Below the pieces are notes generated by a model. That model ran no database searches. It was not told the DNA's origin and worked only from the letters and a program-made list of their open reading frames with translations. The translations under genes and the position numbers were made by a program. Shown piece by piece: positions 1 through 9,671 of a stretch of 64,000 nt of DNA. This stretch comes from Nitrincola sp048264025 (GTDB lineage: Bacteria > Pseudomonadota > Gammaproteobacteria > Pseudomonadales > Balneatricaceae), in assembly GCF_048264025.1 (NCBI RefSeq), contig NZ_JBLXDN010000015.1, positions 1 to 64,000 on the forward strand, in the 5' to 3' direction. Each line of letters opens with the position of its first letter. Positions within the stretch are counted from its first letter, which is position 1.

Positions 1-1152
1 ACCAACGTGGGTCATGACAGAACGCTATTTGCTTTTACAGATGGCTACATCAATGATGAATCGCGACCGGTGTTAGGGCTTGGCTTTAAAGATTCGCTGG
101 GCGGCTTGCTGACTGATTTCAAACCAACCCAAACCCGATTGCTTCCATTTTTCTCTAATCTACTGCCAGAAGAAAGGATGCGCCACTACTTGGCAGAGCG
201 TGCAGGCGTGAACCCGGCTCGGGAATTTTTTCTATTGTGGGCACTCGGACAAGACTTGCCAGGTGCGATCACAGTAGAGCCAGCCAATGGTGAAGTGCTC
301 CCACCAAATTATCACAACGAAACGCAAGGTGATCCGAAACGTGAGGCACCCATGCGCTTTTCATTAGCGGGTGTGCAGTTGAAATTTTCCGCCGTGCAAC
401 AGACAAAGGGTGGTTTAACGATCCCGGCAACAGGTCAGGGCGGCTCATGGATCGTGAAATTGCCGTCGTCTCGATTCGAAGCTGTACCCGAAAATGAATA
501 TTCGATGATGGAATTGGCACGTATGCTGGGAATCGATGTGCCAGAGACCCAGCTGCTGCCGATTAATCAGATTGCCAATATCCCGGAAGGGATCGGACAG
601 TTTGGTGAAAGTGCCTTTGTGATCAAGCGTTTTGATCGTGCGGATGGCCGTGCCATACATATTGAGGACTTTGCCCAGGTGTTTGGCGTATACCCTCACG
701 ACAAGTACCAAAAAGCCAGTATGCGTAATATTGCTCAGGTGCTGGGCATAGAAGGTCAAGATGAAGACATTGCCGAATTTACCCGCCGATTGGTCTTCAA
801 TACGCTCATAGGCAATGCGGATATGCACCTGAAAAATTGGTCGGTGATATACAAAGATAAGCACACAGCATCGATTGCCCCCGCGTATGACTTTGTTTCG
901 ACCGTACCCTATATCCCCGATGATAGCGCGGCCCTAAAGGTCAGCCGCAGTAAAAAGTTCAGCGACTTCACGTTAGATGAGTTATCACACTTGGCCGCGA
1001 AAGCCATGTTGCCGGAAAAGTGGGTGTTGGAAATAGCCAAGGAAACCGTTGCAGGCTTCAATGAAGTTTGGGCGAAAGAAAAAGCGCACTTGCCCCTGAC
1101 CCAATCCATGATCGAGGCTATCGAGCGGCACCAGCGCAGCATACCAATTTGA
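1..1152 (+). CDS. HipA-family Ser/Thr kinase toxin, 5' end outside window
   Basis: The reading frame is open from base 1, so the first GTG (base 7) is probably internal and the N-terminus is cut by the window edge. Family role: HipA-like kinases phosphorylate translation factors such as glutamyl-tRNA synthetase and are neutralised by a HipB partner. Seen: the HipA fold markers in order, namely the SLAGVQLKFS loop (about residue 120), an ATP-binding Lys in WIVKLP (about 151), the catalytic NADMHLKN loop (270-277) and the metal-binding YDF (294-296). The C-terminus is normal and ends at TGA. Any hipB partner would lie upstream of the window. It is distinct in sequence from the second HipA at 9.6-10.9 kb. 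The family call is firm; toxicity is inferred. Confidence 0.88.
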   Translation, partial: TNVGHDRTLFAFTDGYINDESRPVLGLGFKDSLGGLLTDFKPTQTRLLPFFSNLLPEERMRHYLAERAGVNPAREFFLLWALGQDLPGAITVEPANGEVLPPNYHNETQGDPKREAPMRFSLAGVQLKFSAVQQTKGGLTIPATGQGGSWIVKLPSSRFEAVPENEYSMMELARMLGIDVPETQLLPINQIANIPEGIGQFGESAFVIKRFDRADGRAIHIEDFAQVFGVYPHDKYQKASMRNIAQVLGIEGQDEDIAEFTRRLVFNTLIGNADMHLKNWSVIYKDKHTASIAPAYDFVSTVPYIPDDSAALKVSRSKKFSDFTLDELSHLAAKAMLPEKWVLEIAKETVAGFNEVWAKEKAHLPLTQSMIEAIERHQRSIPI

Positions 1153-1376
1153 AGGTAAGTGTGGCACGGAAGCAATATTTGGGGGAAAAGGGTGTCTCAC
1201 TTTGGATGAAATCCAGCATGAGCTATAGGGTGACTATCGATCATGCAGCTTCAGGGAACAGCGAAAAAATCACGAGGACTCAAGTAAATCATGGCAGACC
1301 CGTTCGGGCATATCGATTCACTTCTAGGTAGCCCTGACCTGCCCTCGGCATTTAATCCAACCGGCTTCTAGTAATG

Positions 1377-1473
1377 TTGTTGGTTGTTGAGTCTATTTCC
1401 TGCTGCCGGAACGCAGATGCGAACTCCAGAGGGGTCTGATAGCCCAGTGATGAGTGCGGTCGTTGTTCATTCT
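1377..1473 (-). pseudogene. IS3-family OrfB C-terminal scrap
   Basis: Read on the minus strand, this stretch encodes NEQRPHSSLGYQTPLEFA followed by FRQQEIDSTTN. That is the hallmark C-terminus of IS3-family transposases (normally YN..RPHSSLGY.TP..FA). A TAG sits immediately before it and nothing upstream continues the integrase domain, so only about 30 codons survive. It is one of three IS3-family relics in the window (the others are at 13.1 and 19.7 kb). Confidence 0.75.
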
Positions 1474-1997
1474 ACGAGAAGTTCGGTTTTCAGTACTTTG
1501 ATGGTGAGGAGGACCGCATGTTTCTCAACATTAAGGATGTAATTGCGGCTTTTGACAATGTTTGACCCCGCACAGGGCAGCACTTCATACGGCAGTCAGA
1601 AGTACCTACACGGTGATGAGCAAAAATCGGAAACCCAGACTTTTTCAACACTGATCAGAGCGCACTGTTAAATGACAGTGGTGTTTACAAACGCTCTCTA
1701 AGAGCACAGAACTCTGACCATGATCTGCAAAGGTTGCTAATATGACAACATATTCGTGGGACAAAGTCTGGCGCAGCGTTAAGCACGGCTCAATCCACTT
1801 TGCTGCCATAGAAGGATGGTTGGCATTGAAGCAGGTATTCCACCTATTTTTTCGGTATATCAACCAGACTCTTGCTTACCAAACACCTTTGCAGCGGGAC
1901 CAAGTTAAAACTGGTTCATCGTTCACGAACTCCCACCCGGCTCATCCAGCTGATTGGATCCAATTCAGGGGGAAGGCCACTTTGAAGAGCAAGAGCC
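1474..1997. other. Gene-poor stretch, nothing recognised
   Basis: This 0.5-kb stretch lies between the IS3 scrap and the DUF2384 gene. Short open frames exist, but they overlap each other and resemble no family I know. No repeat, terminator or RNA fold stood out. It is best read as decayed insertion DNA. Confidence 0.4.
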
Positions 1998-2390
1998 ATG
2001 AGTGAATCAACATTTACAGCTAACAGCCACATACCCCAGCAACAGCGTCATGCCGCATTGCTAGCAGTGTTAAACATATTAGAAAAATGGGGGTGCACCA
2101 CAGAGGAGCAGATGGCACTGCTGGGAGTTGAAACCGAAGCCGTATTTGACGATTACCTACGCGACCCAGTTACGATAGATATTTCACTGGATACCATGGA
2201 AAGACTTTCATATCTGCTCAATATCCATGCACTGCTGAGAACACAGTTTTCAGATCCGGCTTCTGTCTATAGGTGGGTAAAGAAGCCAAACAGCGCCCCT
2301 TTCTTTGATGGCCGTAGCGCTATGGACGTGATGACTCAGGGTAAAGTCGCAGATCTATATGAAATAATGCAGAGATTGAGCTTAGATTAA
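1998..2390 (+). CDS. Orphan MbcA/ParS/Xre-type antitoxin (DUF2384)
   Basis: 130 aa. The C-terminal half (about residues 75-130) carries the DUF2384 toxin-binding signature: a region where W of the usual 'W...PN..L.G..P' is present as WVKKPN, then FDGRSAMDVM and a closing helix. The N-terminal half is helical and resembles the HTH region of these antitoxins. Family members normally precede a RES-domain toxin that depletes NAD+. No RES gene follows here; the next 200 bp are non-coding and lead into a truncated zinc-ribbon gene. It is therefore an orphan antitoxin or a solitary regulator. The ATG start is preceded by only a weak ribosome-binding site. Confidence 0.75.
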   Translation: MSESTFTANSHIPQQQRHAALLAVLNILEKWGCTTEEQMALLGVETEAVFDDYLRDPVTIDISLDTMERLSYLLNIHALLRTQFSDPASVYRWVKKPNSAPFFDGRSAMDVMTQGKVADLYEIMQRLSLD

Positions 2391-2587
2391 TGCATCTCGG
2401 CTTCAAGGCATCCACTCTGCTTGCCTGGCGTCAGTTCGGAAATCCTCTAAGCACTGCGCCCCTATGACATCATTTCAGTGATATCTAGGTATTAAGCCAA
2501 GGAATAATACATATGACCGCCATGGTGGTCGGCGCAGCCTGAACGAATGAGATCTGGTCACAACCTGCATACATCTGGAGAACAACT

Positions 2588-2700
2588 ATGAAAGTCATGA
2601 CCCCGCAAACCATTGAAGCTGTCAGCGATGTTGTCTGCGATCTTTGCGGTGGTAGCACCACAAAGGGGAACGGATATACACCTGAGTTTGCCACGCTGCT
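2588..2700 (+). pseudogene. Truncated small CxxC protein, paralogue of the 11.4-kb gene
   Basis: The start MKVMTPQTIEAVSDV, the pair CDLC and the run TPEF match, position for position, the opening of the intact protein at 11366-11647 (MRVIAKKV..VEDV, CDVC, EPEF). Homology stops at about codon 37, where an IS200/IS605-type end and then an IS30 relic begin. The open frame continues to 2866 only by reading through insertion DNA. The second CxxC pair of the paralogue is lost, so a zinc-binding fold is not expected. Confidence 0.7.
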
Positions 2701-2711
2701 TCGCACTGTCC

Positions 2712-2766
2712 GCCTATATCCCCGCCCATTCGGAGGCGAGGGTTTACGCGGAATTTTGCTAAGCAC
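2712..2766 (+). repeat. Solo IS200/IS605-type right end
   Basis: The segment contains TATCCCCGCCC, an inverted GAGGCGAGGG partner and TTTACGCGGAATTTTGCTAA. It matches, inverted, the element end at 63827-63875 beside the partial TnpA gene; only a few bases differ over about 46. No transposase gene is attached here. It lies between the truncated zinc-ribbon gene and the IS30 relic, so it is an end fragment or a minimal palindrome-carrying derivative of that element. Confidence 0.65.
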
Positions 2767-3585
2767 GGATTCAACTTTAAAGTGCGACACCCGCCTTTGC
2801 AGCTTGAAGGTATTCACGAAACACAACCTCAGGCTACCTGAACCCGAGACACTTACGGGGCCTTAGATTTAACCTTTTCTCTACCTGGCAAAAATCCTCG
2901 TAAGTAACTAATAGCAGATCCGTACCTTTCGGGATGAAGTGACGTAGTAGACCGTTAAAATTTTCGTTCAGCACTCTCCATTGAGGAGTTAGGATGAGCA
3001 AAATAAAACCGTGCATTCAATGCCTTGGCGATTGTTTGGTACTCTACACACTCGCTTCCGTTGTCTGCCGTGATCGTATATACATGATCAGTATAAGGCT
3101 TGAACATGGCGACAACCGCTTCACTCAAGAATGTCGCTCGTGTGGACTCAACTCTACGTACCAGATACAAGGGGCTTTTGCGTTCAGCCAACGTCACCAA
3201 AGCACCGGTTCCGTGTTTACCCAGTACTGTATCAATTTCCCAGCCACCAAAGCGTGTCTGTGCATCCACAATAGCGGGACGCTCGTCGACCGAGAGCGGC
3301 AATATGGCAGTAGATCCATTCATGACTGACCGGTAGACCAATGAGTTTACCAATACCGCTGATTTGCTCAGGGCTACATAACCAAGAAAGCGTCATTTCA
3401 ACATACCTTACGACCAGTTCTGACACGCGACGTTTGTGGGAGCTAGCACGGCGACGCAGGCTCTCTGATGCGCATTCTCTGGCTCGTACATGTTCTGGTC
3501 GCCGTTACGCTTAACTCCCAATAGGCAGTGGAGCGGTGGACCTTAACTGCTCTTGCGATCGCTGCGGGGGATAGCCCGCGAGATT
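2767..3585 (-). pseudogene. Degenerate IS30-family transposase
   Basis: The right inverted repeat (GGATTCAACTTTAAAGTGCG...) starts at 2767. The minus strand then encodes, in several frames, a decayed copy of the intact IS30 transposase at 40493-41440. Matching stretches include LNLRPRKCLGFR, NENFNGLLRHFIPKGTDL, TADNGSECVEY, WEIDTVLGKHGTGALVTLAE and SPEQISGIGKLIGLPVSHEWIY. Multiple frameshifts, substitutions and loss of the N-terminal helix-turn-helix make it inactive. No left inverted repeat is visible; the copy is truncated near 3585, next to the IS21-like repeat arrays. Confidence 0.85.
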
Positions 3586-3645
3586 AACAACGGAACCGCT
3601 ATTCCCTACTACTAGCCCACACAGTTGTGTATGTATTACGGATAC

Positions 3646-4083
3646 GTTGCGCACCACGTCTGTATGTGTAACTTGGCCGATTAGCCCACCACGTCTGTAT
3701 GTGTAACTTGGCCGATTAGCCCACCACGTTTGTATTTGCAACTTGGCCGATTTGCCCACCAAGCCTGTATGGGCAGTATGAATATACTATCTTAAGCAAA
3801 GTCTCAAAATTGGAACTGCTGGTAGGGTAGAAAACAATGCGTAAACGCAATTAGGACCTTTACAGACCAGAAACGGCGGGCTATTCAGTCTGGTTCGATA
3901 TTTTTCCTAGAGGGCAGTTGAATATCAAAAAACTACGAAAAGTTGTGGGCAGCACTCAGAGGACGTTGGTGGGCAATATACAGCTGCCGGTGGTGCGCAA
4001 CATACAGATCCCAGTGGTGGGCAACATACAGATCCCGGTGGTGAGCTACACACAGGGAGTGGTGGGCAACATACAACTGGGCT
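3646..4083. mobile_element. Transposase-less IS21-type ends (mini-element)
   Basis: Left array: about 3.7 direct copies of a 35-bp unit (3646-3680, 3681-3715, 3716-3750, partial 3751-3774) built on GCCCACCACGTCTGTATGTG. Right array, in the opposite orientation: five copies of a 21-24 bp unit (3968-3991, 3992-4015, 4016-4039, 4040-4060, 4061-4083) built on GGTGGGCAACATACAGATCC. The facing GCCCACC/GGTGGGC motifs mirror the TGCCACC/GGTGGCA arrays that flank istAB at 59.9-62.6 kb. IS21 ends carry such multiple transposase-binding sites. The roughly 190 bp between the arrays holds no gene, only ATGCGTAAACG.. followed quickly by a stop, perhaps a vestige of an istA start. I infer an internally deleted IS21 relative. 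Confidence 0.6.
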
Positions 4084-4149
4084 GAATGCCCTATCATTGC
4101 TAACATTTCACCAAGAACAACCTATCAATACCGCAGAACCCTCAAACCT

Positions 4150-4461
4150 CTAACGATAAAGTTGCATAACTGGTTTCAAATCGTATACCTGTTGCCGGCG
4201 CTGTTGCACTACACGATGGATATAGACTAGATCCAGCAGACACCAAAGGGCTAGGGCGAAGATTAAGTATTCCCATTTGGATATCTCATTCACGAAAAAA
4301 TACACCGCCGCCACGCCCAGAATGGTCATGATGACCGCTGAGGCCCAGTTTCCTAGATAATACCGATGAGCACCGACAACACCCGCCAGCAATAGCAGCA
4401 TGTAAGCGATGCTTTCTCGACGTAACCTGTCTTCATTTTGGAATGCTAGGGTATCGCGCAT
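4150..4461 (-). CDS. TM2-domain small membrane protein
   Basis: 103 aa. After a short charged N-terminus come two predicted membrane segments (about residues 18-38 and 40-60) with the TM2 signature, the AYMLLLLAGVVGAHRYYLGN stretch, where G.HR.YLG is the conserved turn. A third hydrophobic segment lies at about 65-85, and the tail is basic (HRVVQQRRQQ). TM2 proteins are inner-membrane proteins of unclear role, often beside phage or stress genes. It stands alone here, between the IS21-like mini-element and the helicase gene, and starts at ATG with no obvious partner. Confidence 0.75.
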   Translation of the reverse strand: MRDTLAFQNEDRLRRESIAYMLLLLAGVVGAHRYYLGNWASAVIMTILGVAAVYFFVNEISKWEYLIFALALWCLLDLVYIHRVVQQRRQQVYDLKPVMQLYR

Positions 4462-6000
4462 GTTTCAATCCGGTGCTATTTGTATCAACGTTCCGAGTAT
4501 TTGACCGTCTAGGCCACGCATCAAAAATACTGTTTATTTATACAGATAAAATACCAAAAAAACCAGATCACATCGTGCTGTTTCTATTCGAACTCGCGGA
4601 CCCTTACGCTAATAACCATGGGTATAGTGAGCCTTGGATCCGTTGAAAAATGCCAAATTCAAAAAACAGCTCCCCGATGAACAACAACCTCTACGAATGA
4701 TATTATCGGCGCTTTACAGCACGGATGAAGGGTTACCTTTTGGGATCAAAGCAGTTCACCGCCAAGCCAGGATTCTGGGCAAGTCTGTTTCTACCCCGAA
4801 AATGGAAACTAGCCTTCACACCCAAGATCCCTGACCGGCTAAGGCTTTCACTCAAACAGTCCACTGAACTGCCGTTCGCCACGATCACAGCCATTGCCAC
4901 CCGTAAAGGTCTCCTCTGGTCAGCTATTGAGATTCGCTCTACAGGGCGCACAGACATCCTTGGAGGGCTAAGTAGCGAGGCGGCGGTTACCCTCTCTGAA
5001 CAACTACTTTGCGCAATCAATCATTATCTGGTTTCCACGATAGAGAGCGACAAAGCGCAGCTGATTGAGATCGACGAAGCGATCCAGACGCTAACCCGGA
5101 GCGGACACCAGTACCTGGCCCTTGGTGACATCAATCAGACGATTGCTTCCGTATCCGGTAATGCAGCCAAAGCCATTGCCCACCCGTTGTTCGATATTGA
5201 GCGAGTGCCACAGGCAATTGTTCATCAGTTCCCGGCATCCCTATCCATGCTGGCCGATCGTGATGAGCGCCAGCGCTACAACTCAAGATTTATCGCATCA
5301 GAACTAACCCGCTACGATATGTTTTTCAGTGATCTTGATGGCCGCTCACTATCACAGGAACAGCGTGAAGCCTGTATTCGACTAGAAAACAACAATCTGC
5401 TCATCGCATCAGCAGGCTCCGGCAAGACGGCTACGATGGTAGGAAAGGTGGCCTATGTGTTGGATAAAGGGCTGTGCCGGCCGGAAGAGATCCTGGTACT
5501 GGCCTTTAATAATGATGCTGCCAAAGAACTCCGTGAACGTCTGGCAGAACAGCTCAAGGTAAACGCAGCTAACCTTGTTTGTCAGGTTTCAACCTTTCAT
5601 GCGCTGGGTCGAAGTATCATTCAACAGGTTGAAGGAAAACCACCTCAACTGGCCAATTGGGTTGACCATCCTGCCGGCGAGTCCAAGCTTATCGACCAGA
5701 TGATCAACGAATTGCGGCAGAGTAACCCTGTTTTTGAGAAGCTCTGGACACAACTATTGGTTCTCTATCCCAAGGCGGATGCTCCGGTTGAAGTATTTGA
5801 TTCCGAGGAGGATTTTCGCCGGTATATCAGTGATCGTAATCGCCGTAACGGAGCAACTATCTCCACGCTGTCGGGTATTTATGTAAAATCCCTGCAAGAG
5901 CAACGCATTGCTAACTGGCTTTGGTTGAACTCTATACCTTTCGAGTACGAGCTTCAGATACCCATCGGAGAAAAGGGCGGTGAACGGCGTTATGATGAAT

Positions 6001-7481
6001 ACTCCGACGACTCATTTCGCTGTGCAAAATTGAATCGCGGTATCTTAGGTTACGCTGCGCTTTGAAGGGCGGGAGCCGTCCAAAGCAGAGATAACGTGGC
6101 CGGTATTCTCGGCTTGGAGTCGGGACTTTGGCCCGGCTCCAACTGATCAGCCTCACGGCCTCTCAGAAAAAATTTAGCGGCAATGTTGTAGGTTGCATTC
6201 AGGTCGCAGTTGTACACCTTGCCGTTTTTGAATCTACAGACAGAGTAGTTCCCGTTGACGCTTCGCGTCACCTCGCCGCTGCCGTCGCAGGCCCATTTAC
6301 TGGTGCCGAGTGCAGGTACGAAGGCCATACGGCCTGAGTGCTCGCGCCACTTCCATTCAGTGAATTCGACAATTCGACGGTGAAGCCACGTGTGGAACTT
6401 CTTTCGAAGACCGTAACGAGGGCCTTTGGGGCGCCAGCCCTTCAGGTTCTCGAACACCAGGGTGGTCGCACCCAGTGAGGCGGCGAACTTGACAAGCTCT
6501 CGCGTCATCTGGTGGGCGCTGTTCTTGGCAATATTGAACCCTTTGCGATACCACTTGGCGGCGAAGCCGCGTGACATTCGCTTGGTCTTCTTGGCTGCCG
6601 TACGGATCATCGACAGTCGCTTGTGCAAACGGTCTATGTCACTGGGGCGGCGGATGAACCGCCGTCCCAGTACAGTGCCGTCTAAGCGCACAACCGAAGC
6701 CGTGATCGATGTGTTGATACCGAGGTCTACAGCGCAGACAACTTCTGCATTCTTGGGACTCAGGGTGATTGTTTGTTCGAACGGAACAGCGAGCGAGACT
6801 TGCTTATCCGTACCACCAGAAGTGGGGAGGCCCGCTTCTGGCTCACGTCAGCGGCACGCTTACCGGTCTTCTTGATTGGTACCGTTAGCCACACCCAGTC
6901 ATTGTTTTTATACACCTTGATTTCAGCGAAGCTGAGATCGTCGGCGTACTTGATGCACTGGCCTTTGTACAGCGACGGGAAGCTGTTGCTGACCCCGAAC
7001 GTCGGCGGGCGCTCATGCTTGTGCCGTCGATCAGTGGCGGTTTGCCACTGATCGTACCGGCTCAGAAACGAGCGCACCTGCCCTACAGCATCCATGATCG
7101 CAGAACGCCGAAGGTAGGACGGGAACTTGTAAAACACCCGCTGGAAGTAGGCGTAGCGCACCGACGGCCGATTGGTCGTCGGGTGTATAAGACCTTCCAC
7201 CATCATGATCACGTCATTACCGGTCAGGACGCCGATATTCGGCCAGTGGGCCATGCAGACAGACGACAGGGCACGCACGTAACGCTGGTACAGCGTTATC
7301 GTGTCGCGTAGTGCCTGTCGGTCGTCTGCCACAGGGCGTAATGTCCATTTTTCGGTGCGGGTAATCTTCATTGTGGGTTCAGGCTAACATAGACGCCCAA
7401 TGAGTAAAGGAGGGGCGGTCCCGCTAGACTAACGAGTCATTCCGCTACGCGAAATTGACTCGTAGAATGCGCGGGCAAATG
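6001..7481 (-). mobile_element. IS200/IS605-superfamily tnpB-only (IS1341-type) element
   Basis: A 1481-bp insertion in the helicase gene. Both ends carry related hairpins: 7432-7463 (ACGAGTCA ... TGACTCGT, a perfect 8-bp stem) and 6007-6040 (ACGACTCATTTCGC ... TTGAATCGC, an imperfect stem). There are no terminal inverted repeats, as expected for this superfamily. The bases 7482-7486 (TTCAA; TTGAA on the element's strand) abut the left end and are the likely target. No tnpA is present, so it would need one in trans. The boundaries are deduced from the restored helicase frame. A guide-type omega RNA, if still made, would cover the tnpB 3' end and the 6001-6100 end. Confidence 0.8.
6050..7371 (-). 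pseudogene. tnpB: TnpB RNA-guided nuclease gene with one frameshift
   Basis: The N-terminal part (7371 down to about 6800) starts MKITRTEKWTLRPV and carries the REC/wedge-like region. The frame then breaks near 6797-6803 and resumes as AVPFEQTITLSPKNAEVV. The second part holds the RuvC residues: D in CAVDLGINTS, E in LVFENLKGW and D in YNCDLNATYN. A damaged zinc finger (ACDGSGEV ... SVCRFKNGKVYNC) lies before the last aspartate, apparently lacking one of the usual four cysteines. TnpB cuts DNA next to a transposon-specific motif, guided by omega RNA. With the frameshift, full-length protein is unlikely unless the shift is programmed or a sequence error. Confidence 0.85.
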
Positions 7482-9230
7482 TTCAACCAGATTTCTACTA
7501 CCCACAGATAGACACCTATCACGAGCACTTTGCCATCAACAAGGATGGTACGTCGCCGTTTGAGAATTACGTCGAACACACAGAGCAGAAGCGAGAGGGA
7601 TATTGCCAGGCCGGGATCAGTTTTTTTGAAACCAGCAGTGCCCAAGCCAATGATGATAGCTTACTAGAAGTCCTCGAAGCTCAGCTACGCAAACGTGGCC
7701 TTAAACCAACACCACGCAGTCCAGATCAAATCCTGAATGCGCTGGAGCCGGATGTCATACGGCGGTATCACAATCTGGTCAGAGTCTGCATAAAACATAT
7801 TCGATCAGCACAACTGACATCGGATATGCTCCTAGAACGTGCAAAAGCTCTCTGGCATGAGGCACGAGCTGATCGTTTCGCACGCGCTGTCTGGTTGCTG
7901 ACTGAAGCATACTCCAGCAAGCTGAATGAAGCACAGTGCATCGACTTTGAAGGCATGATTGGAAACGCCACTAAACTCATCGAGAATGGTCACTACTCAA
8001 GCCCATTCAAGTTAATTCTGATTGATGAATTTCAGGATATCTCCGAACCACGAGCAAACCTGATCAAAGCACTGCGCTCACAGCGCCCTTTTACCAAAGT
8101 ATTTGCCGTTGGTGATGATTGGCAATCCATCTACCGGTTTGCCGGCTCTGATATAACTCTTTTCACTCAGTTCGCACAGCACTTTGGCTCTTGCTGGATT
8201 GGAAAACTCCAACAAACTTATCGATGCAACCAACTGATCGCAGAGGTGGCCGCTAACTTTGTGCAGCGGAATCCGGGGCAAATGAGTAAGGATGTTCAAT
8301 CTCTCCGACCAAAGATTCCACGGTCGATTCGAGTGATCCCTGTGAAGGTCGAATGGGAGAAGCCCAGCATGGAAAGTGCCTGTCAGCAACTCCTCAATCG
8401 ACTGAATGGATTTGCAGCAAGAATTGCCACGAAATGGCAATCGGAAACGAAGCCCAAACTCAGTGTGTTGGTGCTGTCACGATACAATATACAAAACCCG
8501 TATCGAAGCGGATCTTCTGAGTTTTCACATATTGAAGTCCGCAGCATGACCTTTCACCGCTCAAAAGGACTTGAAGCTGACTACACGGTCCTGCTGGACG
8601 TTAGCGAAGGCAATTTTGGTGTACCCAGCCGGATAGAGGATGATGAGCTGCTACAACTAGTAATCCCATCACCCGAAACCTTCCCCCATGCTGAAGAGAG
8701 ACGACTATTTTACGTCGCCATCACTCGCGCTAGCAGAGGCGTGTACCTTCTGACGAACCAAAGTAAGCCATCAAGGTACATTAACGAGCTGAAACAGATT
8801 GGGGGAGAAGAAGTCAGCCTGGAAACCTTAGACGGCCACCCACTGCAAGAGTGCCCAGCCTGCACGAAAGGCTTTCTGGTGAGTCGCGTGGGGAAAGGAG
8901 GCAATACTTTCGAGGGGTGCAGCGAGTACCCAACATGCCAATACACTGCCAGTAATTAATCTGTAATTTCATATACGCTAGAGGTTTCCACCCCACCGAA
9001 GTAAGTCCTAAAGAGGGGGAACGTTGGCTATATGGTTGGAGAGGACGTAACCGATAATCCTGAACAAGCACCGGAGCTCGATCTGTTCTGATGCCGCAAT
9101 TCGAGCCATTGTTGAGGAGAGGAGCTTGGCTTGGTTAGGACGGAAACGTGTGTTCAGCGCAAAGGGCTCAAGATGGACTCGTAGGACAGACCGTGTTGAA
9201 TTCCCCTTGCTGCTAACATCAGTACTGAAT

Positions 9231-9346
9231 ATAACCAATCGGTTATTTTTTTATTCATCATACGCCAGCAAGTTATCTTTATAACCGATCGGTTACATTT
9301 TCATCAAAAGGTTCTGGTGTCCTATATACTATAACCGTACGGTTAT
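9231..9346 (+). promoter_or_regulatory. Three evenly spaced HipB-type operators
   Basis: Three 16-bp palindromes lie at 9231-9246 (ATAACCAATCGGTTAT), 9281-9296 (ATAACCGATCGGTTAC) and 9331-9346 (ATAACCGTACGGTTAT). Start-to-start spacing is exactly 50 bp, close to five helical turns, so all would face the same side of the DNA. The last sits 3 bp before the GGAGG ribosome-binding site of hipB. The layout fits cooperative autorepression by a HipB dimer, as known for E. coli hipBA, although the operator sequence differs. Confidence 0.75.
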
Positions 9347-9359
9347 TTTGGAGGACGGT

Positions 9360-9671
9360 ATGAAGCTGCAAATCGAGAGCGTGGAGGACATCGGAACACT
9401 TGTCCGGCTTACACGTAAAGCCCAAGGGCTTCGTCAGGATGACTTGGGAGCCATGGCTGGGTGCAGTCACAAGTATGTGGTGGATGTCGAAAAGGGCAAA
9501 GCTACGATCCAAACCGGGCTCTTGCTGAAATTACTGGAAGAGCTGGGTATCGAGGTAACCGTTGATTTACCCGGTGATGCGTCCGATCTACTCAAGAATG
9601 CGCTGCTTTCTCCAGATACAGCTATTTCCAACCATAGGCGTGAAAAATGGCTGTCTCAGATCGCACGTTAG
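9360..9671 (+). CDS. hipB: HipB-type antitoxin, Xre-family HTH
   Basis: 103 aa from the ATG at 9360, chosen because GGAGG lies just upstream; an in-frame TTG at 9348 is less likely. The HTH covers about residues 12-65 (VRLTRKAQGLRQDDLGAMAG, then the recognition helix around CSHKYVVDVEKGKATIQ). The C-terminal tail (about 70-103) would be the kinase-binding part. HipB binds the hip operators as a dimer and locks HipA in an inactive form. The gene overlaps hipA by 25 bp in another frame, which favours translational coupling. The three upstream palindromes indicate autoregulation. Confidence 0.85.
   Translation: MKLQIESVEDIGTLVRLTRKAQGLRQDDLGAMAGCSHKYVVDVEKGKATIQTGLLLKLLEELGIEVTVDLPGDASDLLKNALLSPDTAISNHRREKWLSQIAR

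Larger units (their letters stand above)
4725..8959 (+). pseudogene. UvrD-superfamily helicase (helicase IV-like), split by an IS element
   Basis: The two halves of one SF1A helicase are separated by an IS605-type element. The N-half (4725-6000) has an N-terminal region like that of helicase IV and the Walker A loop ASAGSGKTA (about residue 230). The C-half (7482-8959) has Walker B in IDEFQDIS, the GDDWQSIYRFAGSD motif, motif V/VI segments FHRSKGLEAD and EERRLFYVAITRA, and a C-terminal topoisomerase-type zinc finger (CPAC...CSEYPTC). Joining base 6000 to 7482 keeps the frame and gives an uninterrupted 917-aa protein reading ..RRYDEFQPDFYYP... The first half alone ends at 6065 in IS sequence. 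Family role: 3'-5' DNA unwinding in repair. As drawn, neither half should be an active helicase. Confidence 0.9.

Noticed and set aside
1742..2005. 87-codon plus-strand frame before the DUF2384 gene
   Set aside because: It overlaps the DUF2384 start, has no ribosome-binding site and reads like random sequence.
9008..9238. 76-codon minus-strand frame upstream of hipB
   Set aside because: No family resemblance, and it reads out of the hip operator region; nothing supports translation.
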